NCBI GenBank assembly: GCA_011947345.1
Contig: JAAVTG010000917.1
Location: forward strand, 1-64,000
Source of the DNA: Phytophthora quininea
Lineage: Eukaryota; Oomycota; Peronosporomycetes; Peronosporales; Peronosporaceae
Reading direction: 5' to 3'
DNA: 64,000 bases
Shown one piece after another: positions 25,601 through 37,600 of the stretch (the stretch's first letter is position 1; each line of letters opens with the position of its first letter). The notes beneath the pieces are model-generated. The model was not told the DNA's origin. It saw only the letters and a list, made by a program, of their open reading frames with translations, and did not search any database. Made by a program: the position numbers and the translations under genes.

Positions 25601-28600
25601 CGCCAGCGGCGAGTTGGTGCAGTCGATCGAGGTGGAGACGACGACCGAGACGGAGACCAAGGACGGCGAGAAGACGTCGACCGTGGAAACGGAGACCCGC
25701 GAGGAGACGGCGGCGCTGCAGACAACGCAGCCGACGCAGCCCGCGGTCACGACGTCGACGACGATGCCCGGCATGACGGCCATCCGGTCGAGCACGGAGG
25801 TCGGCGAGGCGCCCGGTGAGTCGGTGACGACGGAGGTGTTCCAGTCGGAGGAGACGGACGGCAGCATCGTGACGAAGACGGTGAAGTCTACGTCGCGCCC
25901 CACGACGACCGCCAGCGGCGAGTTGGTGCAGTCGATCGAGGTGGAGACGACGACCGAGACGGAGACCAAGGACGGCGAGAAGACGTCGACCGTGGAAACG
26001 GAGACCCGCGAGGAGACGGCGGCGCTGCAGACAACGCAGCCGACGCAGCCCGCGGTCACGACGTCGACGACGATGCCCGGCATGACGGCCATCCGGTCGA
26101 GCACGGAGGTCGGCGAGGCGCCCGGTGAGTCGGTGACGACGGAGGTGTTCCAGTCGGAGGAGACGGACGGCAGCATCGTGACGAAGACGGTGAAGTCTAC
26201 GTCGCGCCCCACGACGACCGCCAGCGGCGAGTTGGTGCAGTCGATCGAGGTGGAGACGACGACCGAGACGGAGACCAAGGACGGCGAGAAGACGTCGACC
26301 GTGGAAACGGAGACCCGCGAGGAGACGGCGGCGCTGCAGACAACGCAGCCGACGCAGCCCGCGGTCACGACGTCGACGACGATGCCCGGCATGACGGCCA
26401 TCCGGTCGAGCACGGAGGTCGGCGAGGCGCCCGGTGAGTCGGTGACGACGGAGGTGTTCCAGTCGGAGGAGACGGACGGCAGCATCGTGACGAAGACGGT
26501 GAAGTCTACGTCGCGCCCCACGACGACCGCCAGCGGCGAGTTGGTGCAGTCGATCGAGGTGGAGACGACGACCGAGACGGAGACCAAGGACGGCGAGAAG
26601 ACGTCGACCGTGGAAACGGAGACCCGCGAGGAGACGGCGGCGCTGCAGACAACGCAGCCGACGCAGCCCGCGGTCACGACGTCGACGACGATGCCCGGCA
26701 TGACGGCCATCCGGTCGAGCACGGAGGTCGGCGAGGCGCCCGGTGAGTCGGTGACGACGGAGGTGTTCCAGTCGGAGGAGACGGACGGCAGCATCGTGAC
26801 GAAGACGGTGAAGTCTACGTCGCGCCCCACGACGACCGCCAGCGGCGAGTTGGTGCAGTCGATCGAGGTGGAGACGACGACCGAGACGGAGACCAAGGAC
26901 GGCGAGAAGACGTCGACCGTGGAAACGGAGACCCGCGAGGAGACGGCGGCGCTGCAGACAACGCAGCCGACGCAGCCCGCGGTCACGACGTCGACGACGA
27001 TGCCCGGCATGACGGCCATCCGGTCGAGCACGGAGGTCGGCGAGGCGCCCGGTGAGTCGGTGACGACGGAGGTGTTCCAGTCGGAGGAGACGGACGGCAG
27101 CATCGTGACGAAGACGGTGAAGTCTACGTCGCGCCCCACGACGACCGCCAGCGGCGAGTTGGTGCAGTCGATCGAGGTGGAGACGACGACCGAGACGGAG
27201 ACCAAGGACGGCGAGAAGACGTCGACCGTGGAAACGGAGACCCGCGAGGAGACGGCGGCGCTGCAGACAACGCAGCCGACGCAGCCCGCGGTCACGACGT
27301 CGACGACGATGCCCGGCATGACGGCCATCCGGTCGAGCACGGAGGTCGGCGAGGCGCCCGGTGAGTCGGTGACGACGGAGGTGTTCCAGTCGGAGGAGAC
27401 GGACGGCAGCATCGTGACGAAGACGGTGAAGTCTACGTCGCGCCCCACGACGACCGCCAGCGGCGAGTTGGTGCAGTCGATCGAGGTGGAGACGACGACC
27501 GAGACGGAGACCAAGGACGGCGAGAAGACGTCGACCGTGGAAACGGAGACCCGCGAGGAGACGGCGGCGCTGCAGACAACGCAGCCGACGCAGCCCGCGG
27601 TCACGACGTCGACGACGATGCCCGGCATGACGGCCATCCGGTCGAGCACGGAGGTCGGCGAGGCGCCCGGTGAGTCGGTGACGACGGAGGTGTTCCAGTC
27701 GGAGGAGACGGACGGCAGCATCGTGACGAAGACGGTGAAGTCTACGTCGCGCCCCACGACGACCGCCAGCGGCGAGTTGGTGCAGTCGATCGAGGTGGAG
27801 ACGACGACCGAGACGGAGACCAAGGACGGCGAGAAGACGTCGACCGTGGAAACGGAGACCCGCGAGGAGACGGCGGCGCTGCAGACAACGCAGCCGACGC
27901 AGCCCGCGGTCACGACGTCGACGACGATGCCCGGCATGACGGCCATCCGGTCGAGCACGGAGGTCGGCGAGGCGCCCGGTGAGTCGGTGACGACGGAGGT
28001 GTTCCAGTCGGAGGAGACGGACGGCAGCATCGTGACGAAGACGGTGAAGTCTACGTCGCGCCCCACGACGACCGCCAGCGGCGAGTTGGTGCAGTCGATC
28101 GAGGTGGAGACGACGACCGAGACGGAGACCAAGGACGGCGAGAAGACGTCGACCGTGGAAACGGAGACCCGCGAGGAGACGGCGGCGCTGCAGACAACGC
28201 AGCCGACGCAGCCCGCGGTCACGACGTCGACGACGATGCCCGGCATGACGGCCATCCGGTCGAGCACGGAGGTCGGCGAGGCGCCCGGTGAGTCGGTGAC
28301 GACGGAGGTGTTCCAGTCGGAGGAGACGGACGGCAGCATCGTGACGAAGACGGTGAAGTCTACGTCGCGCCCCACGACGACCGCCAGCGGCGAGTTGGTG
28401 CAGTCGATCGAGGTGGAGACGACGACCGAGACGGAGACCAAGGACGGCGAGAAGACGTCGACCGTGGAAACGGAGACCCGCGAGGAGACGGCGGCGCTGC
28501 AGACAACGCAGCCGACGCAGCCCGCGGTCACGACGTCGACGACGATGCCCGGCATGACGGCCATCCGGTCGAGCACGGAGGTCGGCGAGGCGCCCGGTGA

Positions 28601-31600
28601 GTCGGTGACGACGGAGGTGTTCCAGTCGGAGGAGACGGACGGCAGCATCGTGACGAAGACGGTGAAGTCTACGTCGCGCCCCACGACGACCGCCAGCGGC
28701 GAGTTGGTGCAGTCGATCGAGGTGGAGACGACGACCGAGACGGAGACCAAGGACGGCGAGAAGACGTCGACCGTGGAAACGGAGACCCGCGAGGAGACGG
28801 CGGCGCTGCAGACAACGCAGCCGACGCAGCCCGCGGTCACGACGTCGACGACGATGCCCGGCATGACGGCCATCCGGTCGAGCACGGAGGTCGGCGAGGC
28901 GCCCGGTGAGTCGGTGACGACGGAGGTGTTCCAGTCGGAGGAGACGGACGGCAGCATCGTGACGAAGACGGTGAAGTCTACGTCGCGCCCCACGACGACC
29001 GCCAGCGGCGAGTTGGTGCAGTCGATCGAGGTGGAGACGACGACCGAGACGGAGACCAAGGACGGCGAGAAGACGTCGACCGTGGAAACGGAGACCCGCG
29101 AGGAGACGGCGGCGCTGCAGACAACGCAGCCGACGCAGCCCGCGGTCACGACGTCGACGACGATGCCCGGCATGACGGCCATCCGGTCGAGCACGGAGGT
29201 CGGCGAGGCGCCCGGTGAGTCGGTGACGACGGAGGTGTTCCAGTCGGAGGAGACGGACGGCAGCATCGTGACGAAGACGGTGAAGTCTACGTCGCGCCCC
29301 ACGACGACCGCCAGCGGCGAGTTGGTGCAGTCGATCGAGGTGGAGACGACGACCGAGACGGAGACCAAGGACGGCGAGAAGACGTCGACCGTGGAAACGG
29401 AGACCCGCGAGGAGACGGCGGCGCTGCAGACAACGCAGCCGACGCAGCCCGCGGTCACGACGTCGACGACGATGCCCGGCATGACGGCCATCCGGTCGAG
29501 CACGGAGGTCGGCGAGGCGCCCGGTGAGTCGGTGACGACGGAGGTGTTCCAGTCGGAGGAGACGGACGGCAGCATCGTGACGAAGACGGTGAAGTCTACG
29601 TCGCGCCCCACGACGACCGCCAGCGGCGAGTTGGTGCAGTCGATCGAGGTGGAGACGACGACCGAGACGGAGACCAAGGACGGCGAGAAGACGTCGACCG
29701 TGGAAACGGAGACCCGCGAGGAGACGGCGGCGCTGCAGACAACGCAGCCGACGCAGCCCGCGGTCACGACGTCGACGACGATGCCCGGCATGACGGCCAT
29801 CCGGTCGAGCACGGAGGTCGGCGAGGCGCCCGGTGAGTCGGTGACGACGGAGGTGTTCCAGTCGGAGGAGACGGACGGCAGCATCGTGACGAAGACGGTG
29901 AAGTCTACGTCGCGCCCCACGACGACCGCCAGCGGCGAGTTGGTGCAGTCGATCGAGGTGGAGACGACGACCGAGACGGAGACCAAGGACGGCGAGAAGA
30001 CGTCGACCGTGGAAACGGAGACCCGCGAGGAGACGGCGGCGCTGCAGACAACGCAGCCGACGCAGCCCGCGGTCACGACGTCGACGACGATGCCCGGCAT
30101 GACGGCCATCCGGTCGAGCACGGAGGTCGGCGAGGCGCCCGGTGAGTCGGTGACGACGGAGGTGTTCCAGTCGGAGGAGACGGACGGCAGCATCGTGACG
30201 AAGACGGTGAAGTCTACGTCGCGCCCCACGACGACCGCCAGCGGCGAGTTGGTGCAGTCGATCGAGGTGGAGACGACGACCGAGACGGAGACCAAGGACG
30301 GCGAGAAGACGTCGACCGTGGAAACGGAGACCCGCGAGGAGACGGCGGCGCTGCAGACAACGCAGCCGACGCAGCCCGCGGTCACGACGTCGACGACGAT
30401 GCCCGGCATGACGGCCATCCGGTCGAGCACGGAGGTCGGCGAGGCGCCCGGTGAGTCGGTGACGACGGAGGTGTTCCAGTCGGAGGAGACGGACGGCAGC
30501 ATCGTGACGAAGACGGTGAAGTCTACGTCGCGCCCCACGACGACCGCCAGCGGCGAGTTGGTGCAGTCGATCGAGGTGGAGACGACGACCGAGACGGAGA
30601 CCAAGGACGGCGAGAAGACGTCGACCGTGGAAACGGAGACCCGCGAGGAGACGGCGGCGCTGCAGACAACGCAGCCGACGCAGCCCGCGGTCACGACGTC
30701 GACGACGATGCCCGGCATGACGGCCATCCGGTCGAGCACGGAGGTCGGCGAGGCGCCCGGTGAGTCGGTGACGACGGAGGTGTTCCAGTCGGAGGAGACG
30801 GACGGCAGCATCGTGACGAAGACGGTGAAGTCTACGTCGCGCCCCACGACGACCGCCAGCGGCGAGTTGGTGCAGTCGATCGAGGTGGAGACGACGACCG
30901 AGACGGAGACCAAGGACGGCGAGAAGACGTCGACCGTGGAAACGGAGACCCGCGAGGAGACGGCGGCGCTGCAGACAACGCAGCCGACGCAGCCCGCGGT
31001 CACGACGTCGACGACGATGCCCGGCATGACGGCCATCCGGTCGAGCACGGAGGTCGGCGAGGCGCCCGGTGAGTCGGTGACGACGGAGGTGTTCCAGTCG
31101 GAGGAGACGGACGGCAGCATCGTGACGAAGACGGTGAAGTCTACGTCGCGCCCCACGACGACCGCCAGCGGCGAGTTGGTGCAGTCGATCGAGGTGGAGA
31201 CGACGACCGAGACGGAGACCAAGGACGGCGAGAAGACGTCGACCGTGGAAACGGAGACCCGCGAGGAGACGGCGGCGCTGCAGACAACGCAGCCGACGCA
31301 GCCCGCGGTCACGACGTCGACGACGATGCCCGGCATGACGGCCATCCGGTCGAGCACGGAGGTCGGCGAGGCGCCCGGTGAGTCGGTGACGACGGAGGTG
31401 TTCCAGTCGGAGGAGACGGACGGCAGCATCGTGACGAAGACGGTGAAGTCTACGTCGCGCCCCACGACGACCGCCAGCGGCGAGTTGGTGCAGTCGATCG
31501 AGGTGGAGACGACGACCGAGACGGAGACCAAGGACGGCGAGAAGACGTCGACCGTGGAAACGGAGACCCGCGAGGAGACGGCGGCGCTGCAGACAACGCA

Positions 31601-34600
31601 GCCGACGCAGCCCGCGGTCACGACGTCGACGACGATGCCCGGCATGACGGCCATCCGGTCGAGCACGGAGGTCGGCGAGGCGCCCGGTGAGTCGGTGACG
31701 ACGGAGGTGTTCCAGTCGGAGGAGACGGACGGCAGCATCGTGACGAAGACGGTGAAGTCTACGTCGCGCCCCACGACGACCGCCAGCGGCGAGTTGGTGC
31801 AGTCGATCGAGGTGGAGACGACGACCGAGACGGAGACCAAGGACGGCGAGAAGACGTCGACCGTGGAAACGGAGACCCGCGAGGAGACGGCGGCGCTGCA
31901 GACAACGCAGCCGACGCAGCCCGCGGTCACGACGTCGACGACGATGCCCGGCATGACGGCCATCCGGTCGAGCACGGAGGTCGGCGAGGCGCCCGGTGAG
32001 TCGGTGACGACGGAGGTGTTCCAGTCGGAGGAGACGGACGGCAGCATCGTGACGAAGACGGTGAAGTCTACGTCGCGCCCCACGACGACCGCCAGCGGCG
32101 AGTTGGTGCAGTCGATCGAGGTGGAGACGACGACCGAGACGGAGACCAAGGACGGCGAGAAGACGTCGACCGTGGAAACGGAGACCCGCGAGGAGACGGC
32201 GGCGCTGCAGACAACGCAGCCGACGCAGCCCGCGGTCACGACGTCGACGACGATGCCCGGCATGACGGCCATCCGGTCGAGCACGGAGGTCGGCGAGGCG
32301 CCCGGTGAGTCGGTGACGACGGAGGTGTTCCAGTCGGAGGAGACGGACGGCAGCATCGTGACGAAGACGGTGAAGTCTACGTCGCGCCCCACGACGACCG
32401 CCAGCGGCGAGTTGGTGCAGTCGATCGAGGTGGAGACGACGACCGAGACGGAGACCAAGGACGGCGAGAAGACGTCGACCGTGGAAACGGAGACCCGCGA
32501 GGAGACGGCGGCGCTGCAGACAACGCAGCCGACGCAGCCCGCGGTCACGACGTCGACGACGATGCCCGGCATGACGGCCATCCGGTCGAGCACGGAGGTC
32601 GGCGAGGCGCCCGGTGAGTCGGTGACGACGGAGGTGTTCCAGTCGGAGGAGACGGACGGCAGCATCGTGACGAAGACGGTGAAGTCTACGTCGCGCCCCA
32701 CGACGACCGCCAGCGGCGAGTTGGTGCAGTCGATCGAGGTGGAGACGACGACCGAGACGGAGACCAAGGACGGCGAGAAGACGTCGACCGTGGAAACGGA
32801 GACCCGCGAGGAGACGGCGGCGCTGCAGACAACGCAGCCGACGCAGCCCGCGGTCACGACGTCGACGACGATGCCCGGCATGACGGCCATCCGGTCGAGC
32901 ACGGAGGTCGGCGAGGCGCCCGGTGAGTCGGTGACGACGGAGGTGTTCCAGTCGGAGGAGACGGACGGCAGCATCGTGACGAAGACGGTGAAGTCTACGT
33001 CGCGCCCCACGACGACCGCCAGCGGCGAGTTGGTGCAGTCGATCGAGGTGGAGACGACGACCGAGACGGAGACCAAGGACGGCGAGAAGACGTCGACCGT
33101 GGAAACGGAGACCCGCGAGGAGACGGCGGCGCTGCAGACAACGCAGCCGACGCAGCCCGCGGTCACGACGTCGACGACGATGCCCGGCATGACGGCCATC
33201 CGGTCGAGCACGGAGGTCGGCGAGGCGCCCGGTGAGTCGGTGACGACGGAGGTGTTCCAGTCGGAGGAGACGGACGGCAGCATCGTGACGAAGACGGTGA
33301 AGTCTACGTCGCGCCCCACGACGACCGCCAGCGGCGAGTTGGTGCAGTCGATCGAGGTGGAGACGACGACCGAGACGGAGACCAAGGACGGCGAGAAGAC
33401 GTCGACCGTGGAAACGGAGACCCGCGAGGAGACGGCGGCGCTGCAGACAACGCAGCCGACGCAGCCCGCGGTCACGACGTCGACGACGATGCCCGGCATG
33501 ACGGCCATCCGGTCGAGCACGGAGGTCGGCGAGGCGCCCGGTGAGTCGGTGACGACGGAGGTGTTCCAGTCGGAGGAGACGGACGGCAGCATCGTGACGA
33601 AGACGGTGAAGTCTACGTCGCGCCCCACGACGACCGCCAGCGGCGAGTTGGTGCAGTCGATCGAGGTGGAGACGACGACCGAGACGGAGACCAAGGACGG
33701 CGAGAAGACGTCGACCGTGGAAACGGAGACCCGCGAGGAGACGGCGGCGCTGCAGACAACGCAGCCGACGCAGCCCGCGGTCACGACGTCGACGACGATG
33801 CCCGGCATGACGGCCATCCGGTCGAGCACGGAGGTCGGCGAGGCGCCCGGTGAGTCGGTGACGACGGAGGTGTTCCAGTCGGAGGAGACGGACGGCAGCA
33901 TCGTGACGAAGACGGTGAAGTCTACGTCGCGCCCCACGACGACCGCCAGCGGCGAGTTGGTGCAGTCGATCGAGGTGGAGACGACGACCGAGACGGAGAC
34001 CAAGGACGGCGAGAAGACGTCGACCGTGGAAACGGAGACCCGCGAGGAGACGGCGGCGCTGCAGACAACGCAGCCGACGCAGCCCGCGGTCACGACGTCG
34101 ACGACGATGCCCGGCATGACGGCCATCCGGTCGAGCACGGAGGTCGGCGAGGCGCCCGGTGAGTCGGTGACGACGGAGGTGTTCCAGTCGGAGGAGACGG
34201 ACGGCAGCATCGTGACGAAGACGGTGAAGTCTACGTCGCGCCCCACGACGACCGCCAGCGGCGAGTTGGTGCAGTCGATCGAGGTGGAGACGACGACCGA
34301 GACGGAGACCAAGGACGGCGAGAAGACGTCGACCGTGGAAACGGAGACCCGCGAGGAGACGGCGGCGCTGCAGACAACGCAGCCGACGCAGCCCGCGGTC
34401 ACGACGTCGACGACGATGCCCGGCATGACGGCCATCCGGTCGAGCACGGAGGTCGGCGAGGCGCCCGGTGAGTCGGTGACGACGGAGGTGTTCCAGTCGG
34501 AGGAGACGGACGGCAGCATCGTGACGAAGACGGTGAAGTCTACGTCGCGCCCCACGACGACCGCCAGCGGCGAGTTGGTGCAGTCGATCGAGGTGGAGAC

Positions 34601-37600
34601 GACGACCGAGACGGAGACCAAGGACGGCGAGAAGACGTCGACCGTGGAAACGGAGACCCGCGAGGAGACGGCGGCGCTGCAGACAACGCAGCCGACGCAG
34701 CCCGCGGTCACGACGTCGACGACGATGCCCGGCATGACGGCCATCCGGTCGAGCACGGAGGTCGGCGAGGCGCCCGGTGAGTCGGTGACGACGGAGGTGT
34801 TCCAGTCGGAGGAGACGGACGGCAGCATCGTGACGAAGACGGTGAAGTCTACGTCGCGCCCCACGACGACCGCCAGCGGCGAGTTGGTGCAGTCGATCGA
34901 GGTGGAGACGACGACCGAGACGGAGACCAAGGACGGCGAGAAGACGTCGACCGTGGAAACGGAGACCCGCGAGGAGACGGCGGCGCTGCAGACAACGCAG
35001 CCGACGCAGCCCGCGGTCACGACGTCGACGACGATGCCCGGCATGACGGCCATCCGGTCGAGCACGGAGGTCGGCGAGGCGCCCGGTGAGTCGGTGACGA
35101 CGGAGGTGTTCCAGTCGGAGGAGACGGACGGCAGCATCGTGACGAAGACGGTGAAGTCTACGTCGCGCCCCACGACGACCGCCAGCGGCGAGTTGGTGCA
35201 GTCGATCGAGGTGGAGACGACGACCGAGACGGAGACCAAGGACGGCGAGAAGACGTCGACCGTGGAAACGGAGACCCGCGAGGAGACGGCGGCGCTGCAG
35301 ACAACGCAGCCGACGCAGCCCGCGGTCACGACGTCGACGACGATGCCCGGCATGACGGCCATCCGGTCGAGCACGGAGGTCGGCGAGGCGCCCGGTGAGT
35401 CGGTGACGACGGAGGTGTTCCAGTCGGAGGAGACGGACGGCAGCATCGTGACGAAGACGGTGAAGTCTACGTCGCGCCCCACGACGACCGCCAGCGGCGA
35501 GTTGGTGCAGTCGATCGAGGTGGAGACGACGACCGAGACGGAGACCAAGGACGGCGAGAAGACGTCGACCGTGGAAACGGAGACCCGCGAGGAGACGGCG
35601 GCGCTGCAGACAACGCAGCCGACGCAGCCCGCGGTCACGACGTCGACGACGATGCCCGGCATGACGGCCATCCGGTCGAGCACGGAGGTCGGCGAGGCGC
35701 CCGGTGAGTCGGTGACGACGGAGGTGTTCCAGTCGGAGGAGACGGACGGCAGCATCGTGACGAAGACGGTGAAGTCTACGTCGCGCCCCACGACGACCGC
35801 CAGCGGCGAGTTGGTGCAGTCGATCGAGGTGGAGACGACGACCGAGACGGAGACCAAGGACGGCGAGAAGACGTCGACCGTGGAAACGGAGACCCGCGAG
35901 GAGACGGCGGCGCTGCAGACAACGCAGCCGACGCAGCCCGCGGTCACGACGTCGACGACGATGCCCGGCATGACGGCCATCCGGTCGAGCACGGAGGTCG
36001 GCGAGGCGCCCGGTGAGTCGGTGACGACGGAGGTGTTCCAGTCGGAGGAGACGGACGGCAGCATCGTGACGAAGACGGTGAAGTCTACGTCGCGCCCCAC
36101 GACGACCGCCAGCGGCGAGTTGGTGCAGTCGATCGAGGTGGAGACGACGACCGAGACGGAGACCAAGGACGGCGAGAAGACGTCGACCGTGGAAACGGAG
36201 ACCCGCGAGGAGACGGCGGCGCTGCAGACAACGCAGCCGACGCAGCCCGCGGTCACGACGTCGACGACGATGCCCGGCATGACGGCCATCCGGTCGAGCA
36301 CGGAGGTCGGCGAGGCGCCCGGTGAGTCGGTGACGACGGAGGTGTTCCAGTCGGAGGAGACGGACGGCAGCATCGTGACGAAGACGGTGAAGTCTACGTC
36401 GCGCCCCACGACGACCGCCAGCGGCGAGTTGGTGCAGTCGATCGAGGTGGAGACGACGACCGAGACGGAGACCAAGGACGGCGAGAAGACGTCGACCGTG
36501 GAAACGGAGACCCGCGAGGAGACGGCGGCGCTGCAGACAACGCAGCCGACGCAGCCCGCGGTCACGACGTCGACGACGATGCCCGGCATGACGGCCATCC
36601 GGTCGAGCACGGAGGTCGGCGAGGCGCCCGGTGAGTCGGTGACGACGGAGGTGTTCCAGTCGGAGGAGACGGACGGCAGCATCGTGACGAAGACGGTGAA
36701 GTCTACGTCGCGCCCCACGACGACCGCCAGCGGCGAGTTGGTGCAGTCGATCGAGGTGGAGACGACGACCGAGACGGAGACCAAGGACGGCGAGAAGACG
36801 TCGACCGTGGAAACGGAGACCCGCGAGGAGACGGCGGCGCTGCAGACAACGCAGCCGACGCAGCCCGCGGTCACGACGTCGACGACGATGCCCGGCATGA
36901 CGGCCATCCGGTCGAGCACGGAGGTCGGCGAGGCGCCCGGTGAGTCGGTGACGACGGAGGTGTTCCAGTCGGAGGAGACGGACGGCAGCATCGTGACGAA
37001 GACGGTGAAGTCTACGTCGCGCCCCACGACGACCGCCAGCGGCGAGTTGGTGCAGTCGATCGAGGTGGAGACGACGACCGAGACGGAGACCAAGGACGGC
37101 GAGAAGACGTCGACCGTGGAAACGGAGACCCGCGAGGAGACGGCGGCGCTGCAGACAACGCAGCCGACGCAGCCCGCGGTCACGACGTCGACGACGATGC
37201 CCGGCATGACGGCCATCCGGTCGAGCACGGAGGTCGGCGAGGCGCCCGGTGAGTCGGTGACGACGGAGGTGTTCCAGTCGGAGGAGACGGACGGCAGCAT
37301 CGTGACGAAGACGGTGAAGTCTACGTCGCGCCCCACGACGACCGCCAGCGGCGAGTTGGTGCAGTCGATCGAGGTGGAGACGACGACCGAGACGGAGACC
37401 AAGGACGGCGAGAAGACGTCGACCGTGGAAACGGAGACCCGCGAGGAGACGGCGGCGCTGCAGACAACGCAGCCGACGCAGCCCGCGGTCACGACGTCGA
37501 CGACGATGCCCGGCATGACGGCCATCCGGTCGAGCACGGAGGTCGGCGAGGCGCCCGGTGAGTCGGTGACGACGGAGGTGTTCCAGTCGGAGGAGACGGA